From contig NZ_SNYW01000006.1 in the NCBI RefSeq assembly GCF_004363235.1, positions 496,001 through 560,000 of the forward strand: DNA of 64,000 nucleotides, read 5' to 3'. Shown piece after piece: positions 37,216-45,518 of the stretch. The translations under genes were made by a program, and so were the position numbers. The stretch's first letter is position 1; every line of letters starts with the position of its first letter. The DNA is from Dongia mobilis (GTDB taxonomy: Bacteria; Pseudomonadota; Alphaproteobacteria; Dongiales; Dongiaceae). The notes beneath the pieces were generated by a model. The model had not been told where the DNA came from, ran no database searches, and saw nothing but the letters and a program-made list of their open reading frames with translations.

Positions 37216-38709
37216 TCAGAAATCGTCCTCGTGCCAGGTCCGGCCGTCACGTTCGATCAGGGCGATGGCGGCATTGGGGCCCCAGGAGCCGGCGGCATAG
37301 GGCTTCGGCGTCAAGCCGGTTTCCGCCCAGCCCTCGCGGATGCGATCGATCCACTGCCAGGCGGCTTCCAGCTCGTCCACCCGCATGAAAAGCGCGGGCC
37401 GGCCGCGGATCACGTCCAACAGCAGGCGCTCATAGGCGTCCGGCGAGCGGCCGCCGAAGGTCTCATTGAAGGAAAGGTCGAGCGCCGTCTGGCGCAGCTT
37501 CAACTCGCCCGGGCCGCGCCCCTTGTTGAGCATGACGAGGCGTATACCCTCGTCCGGCTGCAGGCGCATCACCAGCTTGTTGGGGTGGATGATGCCGGCC
37601 GAGGCGGGGTAGGGCGAATGCGGCGGCGTCTTGAACTGCACCACGATCTCGGACGAGCGCGCCGGCAGGCGCTTGCCGGTGCGGACATAGAACGGCACGC
37701 CGGCCCAGCGCCAGTTGTCGATGGCGATCCTGATGGCGACGAAGGTCTCGGTATTACTGGCGGCTCCCGAATCGGTTTCCTCTAGATAGCCGGGCACGCC
37801 ATTGCCCTCGACCGTGCCGGCGCGATATTGGCCGCGGACGGTGGATTGCGCGACATCCTCGACCCCGATCGGGTGCAATGCGCGCAGGACCTTCAGCTTC
37901 TCGTCGCGGATCATATCCGCGTCCAGCGTCGACGGCGGCTCCATGGCAGCGAGGCAGACCAGCTGCAGCAGGTGGTTCTGCACCATGTCGCGCAGCGCGC
38001 CGGATTCGTTGTAATAGGTCCAGCGCCCGCCGACCCCCACCGTTTCCGCCACCGAGATCTGCACGTGGTCGATATGGGTGCGGTTCCACAGGGGCTCGAA
38101 CAGGGCGTTGGCGAAGCGCAGCACCATCAGGTTCTGCACCGTCTCCTTGCCGAGATAATGGTCGATCCGGTAGGTCTGCGGTTCGGTGAAGGCAGCGGCG
38201 ACGGCGGCGTTGATGGCCTGGGCCGTAGCGAGGTCCTTGCCGAGCGGCTTTTCCAGCACGAGGCGGGATTCCGGAGTCACCAGGCCGAGGGATTTGAGAT
38301 GTGCGGCAATCGGGCCGAAGAGATCCGGCGCCGTCGCCAGATAGAACGCGCGCACGACATCGGCGCGTCCCTGCAGCGCGGCGACGAGATCGCGATAGGA
38401 TGCCGCATCGGTAGCGTCCAGGCTGATATAGTGCAGGCGGCCGGCGAAGCGTTCCCAGGCGGCCTCGTCGAACGGGCCATGAATCGCGTCGCCCGGCGAA
38501 TGGACGACGCATTCGTCATGCATCAGGCGCAGGAAATCCGCTTTCTCCATTTGGCCGCGGGAAACGGCAATGATGCGCCCGTCATCCGGCAGCCGCCGCT
38601 CGCGGTCGAGATGATAGAGCGCCGGAATGAGCTTGCGGCGCGCGAGGTCGCCGCGTCCGCCGAATACGATCATGTCGAACGGGTGTGAGATAAGCGTCTT
38701 GGCGGTCAT
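37216..38709 (-). CDS. zwf: Glucose-6-phosphate dehydrogenase
   Basis: A 497-residue NADP(H)-linked enzyme, first step of the Entner-Doudoroff and pentose phosphate routes. The coenzyme loop is VFGGRGDLARRKLIPALYHL near residue 15; the active-site motif is RIDHYLGKETVQNLMVLRFAN with His and Lys. The start ATG at 38709 has AAGGACAG upstream. It heads the zwf-pgl-edd-glk operon; the following genes are packed with gaps of 1 base, 26 bases and an overlap. The 492-base region before it should hold its promoter. Confidence 0.97.
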   Translation of the reverse strand: MTAKTLISHPFDMIVFGGRGDLARRKLIPALYHLDRERRLPDDGRIIAVSRGQMEKADFLRLMHDECVVHSPGDAIHGPFDEAAWERFAGRLHYISLDATDAASYRDLVAALQGRADVVRAFYLATAPDLFGPIAAHLKSLGLVTPESRLVLEKPLGKDLATAQAINAAVAAAFTEPQTYRIDHYLGKETVQNLMVLRFANALFEPLWNRTHIDHVQISVAETVGVGGRWTYYNESGALRDMVQNHLLQLVCLAAMEPPSTLDADMIRDEKLKVLRALHPIGVEDVAQSTVRGQYRAGTVEGNGVPGYLEETDSGAASNTETFVAIRIAIDNWRWAGVPFYVRTGKRLPARSSEIVVQFKTPPHSPYPASAGIIHPNKLVMRLQPDEGIRLVMLNKGRGPGELKLRQTALDLSFNETFGGRSPDAYERLLLDVIRGRPALFMRVDELEAAWQWIDRIREGWAETGLTPKPYAAGSWGPNAAIALIERDGRTWHEDDF

Positions 38710-38898
38710 TTCTGTCCTTATGGATATCCCCTTGCGGGTAGCGGGCGGGAAGCGGGACCGGATCGACCGGTGGCGGTGGCGCAAGCAAACCCTGCCCCAG
38801 TTGCAGCCAAATCTTGTCGCGGCCCAATCTTGCATGGTTGCGCTGTCATATTCCAGTGTCGCAATGGCGTCCGCATCGGCTCGGCAGAGGTGGGCCGG

Positions 38899-38934
38899 GG
38901 TGGCGGGCCGGGCGGTGGCGGGCCGGGCGGTGGC
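38899..38934. repeat. 15-base tandem repeat, 2.4 copies
   Basis: GGTGGCGGGCCGGGC at 38899-38913 is repeated exactly at 38914-38928 and begins a third time (GGTGGC) at 38929. It lies about 190 bases upstream of zwf. Confidence 0.9.
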
Positions 38935-39143
38935 AAGGCGGTAACCGCCGGCAATCGGATCCGCGGCCGGCATCCCGCTTGCGGGGGGGTGTTGCCGCGC
39001 TTCAACCCGGGCACGTTCTGATTGCAGATGACGGAACAGTAGCCGGTGTGCCCCGTGCCGGAAGGTGCCTGGCATGTCCCCTGGGCATTTCCGCTGGCGA
39101 CCGCCTGCGCGGGACGGCTATATTGCGCCACAATTTCCGCGCA

Positions 39144-39194
39144 CCCACGTCTCCAGTCGACATCTCCGGCCCACATCTCCAACCCACATCTCCA
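39144..39194. repeat. Imperfect 12-14 base tandem repeat before the sulfotransferase
   Basis: CCCACGTCTCCA (39144), a diverged CGACATCTCCGG (39158), CCCACATCTCCA (39170) and CCCACATCTCCA (39183). The array ends seven bases before the ATG at 39202, where a ribosome site should be. Confidence 0.85.
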
Positions 39195-39201
39195 GGTTGC
39201 C

Positions 39202-40029
39202 ATGTTCTTGTCCCCTCGCCGTGCCCGCAAGCTCATCGACCAGGTCGACCGGCTGAGCGCGCGGGCCCACAGCCTCCTGGAGCGGCGCGCCTATCCCGGG
39301 CGCGGGACACATTTCCCGCCGATCATCATTTTCGCCCAGCCGAAATCCGCCAGCGTCTTCATCCATCGTGCCATAAGGCGCACTTTGCAGGTGCCGTTCT
39401 ATCGTGTCGGGGTCGGCGGGATACATCATTCCTCGATCGGCTATTCCCAACTCGCGCATTTTTCCAAGGGAAACGTGGTTTCGCGCGAACATCTTCCGGG
39501 CAGTCCGTTCATGCTGCAGGCCCTGGCGGCCGCCGGCATCGGCAAGGCTGTGCTGCATGTCCGCAATCCCAGTGATTCCGTCGTCTCCTGGACCAGGATG
39601 GTCGACCGGACGCTGGAGACGCGGGGCATGGCGGGGGCGGCATTGCTGTGCGAACGGGTCCTGCCCGCCGACTATCCGCAGTGGTCGTTCCCCGACAAGC
39701 TGCGTTGGCAGATCGCAAACTATCTCCCGCTGCAAGTCGCGTGGATCGAGAATTGGCTGCAACTGGCTGATTCGCAGCAGGACGTGAATCTGCTGGTGAC
39801 GACCTACGAGGAGTTTGCCGCCGATCCCCGCGCCTATGTGGCGAGGGTGCTTGAGCATTTCGACATTCATTTGCCGGCCTCGGAAATCTCGCTGCCTTCA
39901 GCCGAGATTGGTCGCAGCAATATCTTCAGCGCCGACGGAAACAAATGGGCCGGCCTCGATAGCGAATTGCACGACATGGCGCGCGACCGGGTACCGGAGT
40001 CCTTGCGGGCGGGCTTCGGCTGGGGGTGA
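39202..40029 (+). CDS. Sulfotransferase family protein
   Basis: A 275-residue enzyme likely to move sulfate from PAPS to an acceptor. The 5'-phosphosulfate loop appears as IIIFAQPKSASVFIHRAI near residue 35, in place of the usual PKSGTTW, and the 3'-phosphate motif as VLHVRNPSDSVVSWTRMV near residue 115. A later VTTYEEFAADPRAYVARVLEHF matches the helix of the family that ends the fold. The neighbours are sugar-nucleotide genes, so a surface polysaccharide or glycolipid is the most likely acceptor (inference). The ATG at 39202 is chosen by homology; no clear ribosome site, as tandem repeats fill that place. Confidence 0.8.
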   Translation: MFLSPRRARKLIDQVDRLSARAHSLLERRAYPGRGTHFPPIIIFAQPKSASVFIHRAIRRTLQVPFYRVGVGGIHHSSIGYSQLAHFSKGNVVSREHLPGSPFMLQALAAAGIGKAVLHVRNPSDSVVSWTRMVDRTLETRGMAGAALLCERVLPADYPQWSFPDKLRWQIANYLPLQVAWIENWLQLADSQQDVNLLVTTYEEFAADPRAYVARVLEHFDIHLPASEISLPSAEIGRSNIFSADGNKWAGLDSELHDMARDRVPESLRAGFGWG

Positions 40030-40075
40030 CGCTGCAGCGACGACTGGCTTCCCGCGCTGCGCATTCGCCGTGCGT

Positions 40076-41722
40076 CTAGTTCCAGGCGCCGCCCTTCCAG
40101 CGCCCGGGATCGAGCAGCCAGTCGGGAAAGTGCGGTCGGGATTGCTCGATGCGTTCGATCGCCTCGCGGCTGAGCAGGGGTGCTTCGAACAGTCGCATGT
40201 TGGCGGCCAGCTGTGCCTCGTTCTCGACCCCCAGTACCAGGCCATGAATCCAGCCGAGCGAGCGCAGATAGCCGACCAGGAGATGCGCAACGCTGGCCAA
40301 TCCCAGTTCCCGGGTCAGGCCCTGCAGCCAGTCGATCAGGCGCTGCGCCATCGCCGGATCGCGGGCCGGCCAGCCGCCGACATCGCCGCTCAAAAGGACG
40401 CCCTGCAGAAAGACGCTGCGAGCATGTACGACGATGTCCGGGCGCTCGGCCAGCAGGGCAGGAATGCCGGCCTGCCGCCAGCGGTGGTCGAGGATGTTGG
40501 CGGGCAGCTGGATCTGTTCGACATCGGGGTCGCCGATCGCCTGTTCCGCCTCGATTGCGTTCTGCACCGAGATGCCGAGCCGGCCGATGATGCCCTGGTC
40601 GCGCATCTCCAGCAGGCAGCGCCAGGCGGCGCCGTTCCAGGAGGTCCTGGTATGGGCGAGGTGCAGCAGCAGGACCGGCAAATGCCTGGTTCGCAAGGCG
40701 CGGCATGACGCGAAAACGCTGGCCTGGACGGCGCTGCGGACAGCCCATTCGGGTGCGTCGGCGGGCACGAAGAAGAACGGGTCCAGCTTGGTGACGACTG
40801 CCGGCGCCGCCGACCCGAGCCCGGCCAGGGCGTCGCCGACGCGTTCCTCGCTGCGGCCGTAATTGCGTGCCGTGTCGAACTGGCGGACGCCGATTTCGGC
40901 GGCCCTGTGCAGCAGGGATGTGGCACCGGCATCATCCGGCATGGAAAATTTGCGCAGTGTGCCGTAGGGCAGGCCGATCTGTACGGTGCCGAGGACGAAT
41001 TCGGCCGCCCGATCGGGTGCGGCGGGCCGCGGCCCCAGCAGCCAGTCCTTCTCCGGCGTCTGCGCAAGGCGCTCGACCAGCTGGCGCCAGGGCACCGTGA
41101 TTGGATCGGCGATGCCGGCGAACAGGGCCTTGATGCGGACGTAATCGGCGAAACTGACGACGGCACAGCGATAGCGGGCGGTGTCGATCCCGCCGGCGAG
41201 ATCGTTGACGGCGGCGACGCGGCCAAGCCGCCAAAGCACGGCAGTAGGCAGTTGTCTCTCCGCCGCATTTGCCTGACCCGCGAAGCGGCGCAGGGCACCG
41301 ACGCGAATTGCCTCGCCCCGGACACCGAAGGGCAGCCCGGCTTCGGGCCAGGCCGTGCCGAGGATGTCGCCATCCCCGCCGGCAAGCCCGTCCGCCAGCA
41401 TTGCCGCGAAATCGCCGTCCGGCACGACATCGTCGTCCGTGAAGCGAACCACGATGTCGTCGTCCGCCAAATCGCCGGCGCAGGTTAGGAGTAGAGCCAG
41501 ACCGTCATCGCCGGCGCCGCGGACAACTTTCAGCCCCCTGGCAATTGCTGCGGCGCAAAGGCTGTCGTTGCCCGGATCGCGCGACGCGGCCAGCACCGTC
41601 TGGTGACCGCCATTGCCCGCCCGGAGTGCCGCCAGCACGGCGAGGGGAATCCCGGCCACGGGCAGCAGCGGCCTGCCCGGCAGGCGTTGTGGCGGCGACC
41701 TCACTTCGACGACAATGCGCAT
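40076..41722 (-). CDS. Fusion protein: SpsF-like cytidylyltransferase plus aldo/keto reductase
   Basis: A 548-residue two-domain protein. Residues 1-235 look like the SpsF/KdsB sugar nucleotidyltransferase fold: RLPGRPLLPVAGIPLAVL near residue 12, TVLAASRDPGNDS, and DIVVRFTDDDVVPD. Residues about 240-548 form an aldo/keto reductase: FVLGTVQIGLPYG, FDTARNYGRSEERVGDAL, VVTKLDPF and LLLHLAH supply the Asp, Tyr, Lys and His of the catalytic set. Both functions occur in pathways for CMP-activated nonulosonic or deoxy sugars. ATG at 41722 is preferred to TTG at 41728. It is divergent from the PseF-like gene. Whether the transferase half is active is not certain, as its RLPG loop lacks the usual Arg-Met start. 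Confidence 0.8.
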   Translation of the reverse strand: MRIVVEVRSPPQRLPGRPLLPVAGIPLAVLAALRAGNGGHQTVLAASRDPGNDSLCAAAIARGLKVVRGAGDDGLALLLTCAGDLADDDIVVRFTDDDVVPDGDFAAMLADGLAGGDGDILGTAWPEAGLPFGVRGEAIRVGALRRFAGQANAAERQLPTAVLWRLGRVAAVNDLAGGIDTARYRCAVVSFADYVRIKALFAGIADPITVPWRQLVERLAQTPEKDWLLGPRPAAPDRAAEFVLGTVQIGLPYGTLRKFSMPDDAGATSLLHRAAEIGVRQFDTARNYGRSEERVGDALAGLGSAAPAVVTKLDPFFFVPADAPEWAVRSAVQASVFASCRALRTRHLPVLLLHLAHTRTSWNGAAWRCLLEMRDQGIIGRLGISVQNAIEAEQAIGDPDVEQIQLPANILDHRWRQAGIPALLAERPDIVVHARSVFLQGVLLSGDVGGWPARDPAMAQRLIDWLQGLTRELGLASVAHLLVGYLRSLGWIHGLVLGVENEAQLAANMRLFEAPLLSREAIERIEQSRPHFPDWLLDPGRWKGGAWN

Positions 41723-41909
41723 TTGCAACTCTTGAACGAAATTGCCGGGCCGGATAAGGCTAGGGCCGAGCCCGCGCGAAATCTACCCGGTGGGTTTCCA
41801 CGAAAGCAACCAGGGTAGAGTGGCGGCACCCCTGGCCGGGGGCGCAGCCAGCCTGGAACGGTAGGCCAGCAGACCGTCGGCCAAGGGCGGCGCAATCCGG
41901 GGCGAGAGT

Positions 41910-42605
41910 ATGTTATCAGCCATCAGCCTTGCAGTGATCCCGGCGCGCGGCGGCTCGCGCCGCATCCCGCGCAAGAACATCGTCGATTTCCGGGGCCGCC
42001 CGCTGATCGCCTGGACCATCGAGGCGGCGCGCGAGAGCGGCTGCTTTGCCGACGTGCTGGTCAGTACGGACGACGCCGAGATCGCGGAAATCGCCCGCTC
42101 CTGTGGGGCCGCCGCGCCCTTCCTGCGCCGCAATAACAGCGACGACCAGGCGCCCTCCTCGCTGGCGACGATCGAGGCGCTGGCGCAATATGCCGACTGG
42201 TCCGGAGGGATGCCGGCGGTGGTGGCACAATTGCTGCCGACCTGCCCGCTGCGCGGGGCAAGTCTGGTGCGCGATGCGTTCGCCGATTTCGCGGCCCACG
42301 ATGCCGATTTCCTGTTGAGTTGCACCGATTTCGGCCCGCTCAACCCGTGGTGGGCCGCAACCCTTGATGCCGATGGGTGCCCGCGCCCGCTCTTTCCCGA
42401 GGCAATGACGAAGCGCTCTCAGGACCTGCCGCCGGTCTTCATGCCGTCTGGCGCCATCTGGCTGGCGCGGGTGCCCGCACTCCTCGCGGCGCGCAGCTTC
42501 TATGGTCCCGGCCATCGCTACTGGCCGATGGACTGGCTGGCCGGATTCGACATCGACACGCCGGAAGACCTTGCCATCGCCCGGGCGTTGGCAACCCGGG
42601 GTTAG
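41910..42605 (+). CDS. Acylneuraminate cytidylyltransferase family protein (PseF/NeuA-like)
   Basis: A 231-residue CMP-sugar synthetase. The nucleotide loop is AVIPARGGSRRIPRKNIVDFRGRPLIAW (near residue 8, in part), then DVLVSTDDAEIAEIARSCGA and AQLLPTCPLRGASLV, and the metal Asp in the C-terminal DIDTPEDLAIA. It would couple CTP to a nonulosonic acid such as pseudaminic or legionaminic acid for surface decoration. The synthase and aminotransferase genes of such a pathway are not in the window. ATG at 41910 has GGGGCGAGAG upstream. The SDR follows by 98 bases. Confidence 0.85.
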   Translation: MLSAISLAVIPARGGSRRIPRKNIVDFRGRPLIAWTIEAARESGCFADVLVSTDDAEIAEIARSCGAAAPFLRRNNSDDQAPSSLATIEALAQYADWSGGMPAVVAQLLPTCPLRGASLVRDAFADFAAHDADFLLSCTDFGPLNPWWAATLDADGCPRPLFPEAMTKRSQDLPPVFMPSGAIWLARVPALLAARSFYGPGHRYWPMDWLAGFDIDTPEDLAIARALATRG

Positions 42606-42703
42606 GGGGCTGAGGTCGACGTGAGGCTTGGAACTGGATAGCCTGACGCGCATCCGCCAACGCCGCGCCGAGCGGCCGGGATCATCAAGGGGAACAGCAG
42701 CCA

Positions 42704-43528
42704 GTGGCATCAACTGCAAGACGCAAATCGCCGATCAAGGGTTCGGCCAGCAAAGAATCTGATGGGGTGCGGGCCGGCGCTGTCCTGGTGACGGGTGCCA
42801 GCGGCCTCCTGGGCAGCGCCCTGGTCGATCGTCTGCTGGCTTCCGGCCGCTCTGTGGTCGCGGTCTATCGGACGCAGGCCAGTCTGGCGGCGGCGCGCGC
42901 GCGGCTGCAGCCCCATATCGCGGAGAACCGCGTCTTTCCGGTGGTCGCCGATCTGATGAAGACAGGTGCGGAAAGCCGGCTGGTGGCGGATCTCCGCCGC
43001 CGGCATCTGCCTGTCGCCGCCTTCGTCCATTGCGCCCGCAGCCGCGACAAGCTGAAGGTGCAGGGCGTGCCCACCGCCCAGCAATGGAGCGAGGAATACC
43101 TGCTCGCCGTGGGCGTGCCGCACAACCTCGCCCTCGCGCTGGCGGCCGACCCCGCGATCGGCCTTCGCCGTGTGGTGCTGATCGGTTCGATGTACGGTGT
43201 GGTGGCGGTTTCGCCGCATCTCTATCCGAAGGGTGCCGTGCCGGCGCCGATCCATTACGGCGTGGCCCGGGCTGCCCTCATTCATCTCGCTAGGGAGATG
43301 GCGGTGCGTCTGGCGCCGAATGGGGTCACGGTCAATGCCGTTTCGCTGGGCGGGATCGAGGGACGTGCCGCGACGGACTTCAAGAGACGCTATGCCAGAT
43401 TGTGTCCGGCCGGGCGCATGCTGAAGGTGACTGAGGCCGTGGCGCCGATCGAATTCCTCCTCAGCGATGACGCGGAAGGGATCACCGGACAGAACCTGAT
43501 CGTGGATGGCGGCTGGTCGATTTGGTGA
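42704..43528 (+). CDS. SDR-family oxidoreductase with altered catalytic residues
   Basis: A 274-residue Rossmann protein, with a 28-residue polar N-terminal extension. The dinucleotide loop is VLVTGASGLLGSALVD. The usual NNAG strand reads FVHCARS, and the catalytic pair reads HYGVARAAL, giving Tyr-x-x-x-Arg rather than Tyr-x-x-x-Lys; the Ser is in LIGSMYG. The C-terminus (EFLLSDDAEGITGQNLIVDGGWSIW, part) is classic SDR. The GTG start follows AAGGGGA. Related proteins accompany CMP-sugar genes (for example PtmA next to PtmB in flagellin glycosylation), so a sugar role is likely; catalysis may be changed. Confidence 0.75.
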   Translation: MASTARRKSPIKGSASKESDGVRAGAVLVTGASGLLGSALVDRLLASGRSVVAVYRTQASLAAARARLQPHIAENRVFPVVADLMKTGAESRLVADLRRRHLPVAAFVHCARSRDKLKVQGVPTAQQWSEEYLLAVGVPHNLALALAADPAIGLRRVVLIGSMYGVVAVSPHLYPKGAVPAPIHYGVARAALIHLAREMAVRLAPNGVTVNAVSLGGIEGRAATDFKRRYARLCPAGRMLKVTEAVAPIEFLLSDDAEGITGQNLIVDGGWSIW

Positions 43529-43585
43529 GAGCTGCCGAGTTGCCACAGGATGGCGACGGCCGTAGGCGTAGGAATCGGCGCGCGA

Positions 43586-43660
43586 TGGTGGGTGCGACAG
43601 GGATTGAACCTGTGACCCCTACCGTGTGAAGGTAGTGCTCTCCCGCTGAGCTACGCACCC
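43586..43660 (-). tRNA. tRNA-Val (anticodon CAC)
   Basis: Read on the minus strand, GGGTGCG pairs with CGCACCC across a full cloverleaf with D arm (AGCTCAGCGGGAGAGCA in part), anticodon loop TTCACAC and T loop GGTTCAATCC. CCA is encoded. Length 75 bases. Confidence 0.95.
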
Positions 43661-43868
43661 GACCGGAGCTGGCGGCCAGATGCGAGAGGCGGCCGCCGCT
43701 GTGAGGGGCGTTGTTTAGCTTCCGGCCTGCCGCCTGTCAATTGACCGCGCAAATGACCCCGTCGTGTTTCTGTCACGCTGACGTGAGGTCCGTGCTTGCA
43801 CCTTGACAGGATGCGGTGGAAGGCCGATCTCAGAGACCTGGATCCCGGAGATTCCCTGAGGCAGATCA

Positions 43869-44702
43869 ATGCGTTACTTTGGGCGGCAGTTCGCGAGCCT
43901 GGCATCTGGCCTAGCATCCGGCCTGATATCCGGTCTGGCGTTCTGGCTGAGCCTTGGTGCGTTGCCTGCTCAGGCCGCCGAGCCGGTGACGCTGACCTAT
44001 ACCGGATATATGGCCGGACTGCCGGTCTTTTCCCTGACCGCGCAGGTGAAGCTGCCGGGCGAGGGCAAGGCCGCCGGCAATGGCGCCTACAGCCTCAATG
44101 CCGATGCCGCGACCAGCGGCAATTTCCGCCTGCTCTATCCCTATCGCGCGACAATGGTGAGCAGCGGCAGCCTGGCCGAGCAGAAGGCGGCGCCGAAGCA
44201 GTTCCGATCGGTTGCCGAAATCATGGGCAGGCAGGAGGCGGTGACGCTGACCTATGGCCAGGGCGGCGCCGTCGCCATCGAGGCGGTGCCGCTGACCCGC
44301 CAGGCGCAGGATGCCGCGAACCGCGGCTTTGCGCGTGGCACCATCGACCCCGCCAGTGCCATCGTGGCGGCGGTGGCGAAATTCGCCGCCACGGCCAGCT
44401 GCGCCGGCACCTATCAGTTGTTCGACGGGGTGCGCCGCTATGACCTCGAACTCAGCCAGGGCGGCTTTGCCGATCTCGCCCCATTGGCACAATCCTATTA
44501 CGATGGTTCCGCCACCGAATGCGTGGCCCAGCCGAGGCTGCTGGAAGGCTTCGCGCCCAGTGCCATGAGTTCGCAATTCTATCCGCAATCGGCGCGGCTG
44601 TTCCTGGCGCCGGCCGTGCCCGGCTTCCCCGCGGTGCCGGTCCGCATCGAGGCGCAGAACGCGCTGGGCCTGATGACGCTGGATCTGACCGGAGTCAGAT
44701 AG
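43869..44702 (+). CDS. DUF3108-type exported protein
   Basis: A 277-residue protein with a signal peptide that contains a four-residue repeat (LASG, LASG, LISG, LAFW) coded by 12-base duplications, cut near AQAAE. The mature part starts LTYTGYMAGLPVFSL, then has alternating strands and TLTYGQGGAV, like the DUF3108 family of predicted periplasmic proteins common in alphaproteobacteria. No catalytic motif. GAGG precedes the ATG by eight bases. It is convergent with gph. Role unknown; possible link to envelope lipids is speculation. Confidence 0.75.
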   Translation: MRYFGRQFASLASGLASGLISGLAFWLSLGALPAQAAEPVTLTYTGYMAGLPVFSLTAQVKLPGEGKAAGNGAYSLNADAATSGNFRLLYPYRATMVSSGSLAEQKAAPKQFRSVAEIMGRQEAVTLTYGQGGAVAIEAVPLTRQAQDAANRGFARGTIDPASAIVAAVAKFAATASCAGTYQLFDGVRRYDLELSQGGFADLAPLAQSYYDGSATECVAQPRLLEGFAPSAMSSQFYPQSARLFLAPAVPGFPAVPVRIEAQNALGLMTLDLTGVR

Positions 44703-44705
44703 GAA

Positions 44706-45383
44706 TCAGGTGCGGTCCAGTCTCTCGATCAGCGGCGGCAGATCGGCAAAGCGCGCCACCTCGTGATAGGCACCCTGTTCGGCGGCATCGGCCGGTCTGC
44801 CATAACCCGATGGAATGATCACAGCCTCAATTGCGGCCGCCCTGGCGGTGGCGAGGTCGGTATAACTGTCGCCGATCATCAGCGCACATTCCGGCGCCGC
44901 ATCGTCGCCGCCGGCGGCCGCGATTGCCGCCAGCAGCGGTTCCCTGGCGGGCTTGCGCTGCGGCAGCGAGTCGCCGCCGATGATCGCGGCGAACAATTCC
45001 ACCAGGCCGAAATGCCGCAGCACCAGTTCGGTGGCGGCCTTCGGCTTGTTGGTGCAAAGCGCCAGGCGGCGGCCCTCGCGCCGGAACCCTTCCAGGCTCT
45101 CGCGTACCTTGGGATAAAGCACCGTGCGTCGGGTCGAGGCCGCCTCGTAGAATACCTTGAAGCGCGGCATGAAGCCGGCGGCCGCCTCCTGGATGCCGGC
45201 GGCGGCAAGCGCCCGCTCGAGCAGTACCGGCGCGCCGTCGCCAATCATGCGCTTGACGGCGGCCAGTTCGAGCGGCGCCCGGCCCAACTCGCCCAGCAGA
45301 ACGTTGACGGCATCGGCGATGTCGGGCGCCGAATCGATCAGCGTCCCGTCCAGATCGAACACCAGATATTGCCGCCGCGCCAT
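44706..45383 (-). CDS. gph: HAD-family phosphoglycolate phosphatase
   Basis: A 225-residue phosphatase. The nucleophile motif is FDLDGTLIDSAPDIADAVN near residue 8; motif II is ALCTNKPKAATEL and motif III/IV LPQRKPAREP and ALMIGDSYTDLATARAA. The cap domain (residues about 20-85) is of the Gph type, so 2-phosphoglycolate is the likely substrate, though other small phosphates are possible. Start at 45383 (MARRQYLVF) with GGGCGGAAAT upstream. Divergent from glmU. Confidence 0.85.
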   Translation of the reverse strand: MARRQYLVFDLDGTLIDSAPDIADAVNVLLGELGRAPLELAAVKRMIGDGAPVLLERALAAAGIQEAAAGFMPRFKVFYEAASTRRTVLYPKVRESLEGFRREGRRLALCTNKPKAATELVLRHFGLVELFAAIIGGDSLPQRKPAREPLLAAIAAAGGDDAAPECALMIGDSYTDLATARAAAIEAVIIPSGYGRPADAAEQGAYHEVARFADLPPLIERLDRT

Positions 45384-45518
45384 ATTTCCGCCCTTTTCGC
45401 CTGTATTCTGGAGTGATCTTCCGCCGAACGGATTGCTGGGGGTTGGATTGCCGGGGGTGGATATGGCATTTTCCGCCCCGTCGCAAGCCTGCCTCAGCAC
45501 TCGGGAATATCATCCATC

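Larger units (their letters stand above)
38710..39201. other. 492-base intergenic region between zwf and sulfotransferase
   Basis: No gene with ribosome site is seen. The frame of the sulfotransferase is open back to 39046 but that part (MCPVPEGAWH) looks non-coding. Two tandem-repeat patches occur here, at 38899-38934 and 39144-39194. Divergent promoters for zwf and the sulfotransferase must lie in it. Confidence 0.5.

Noticed and set aside
43586-43660. Integrated element at tRNA-Val
   Set aside because: No integrase and no repeated tRNA 3' end was seen within the window; gene gain is left as a hypothesis only.
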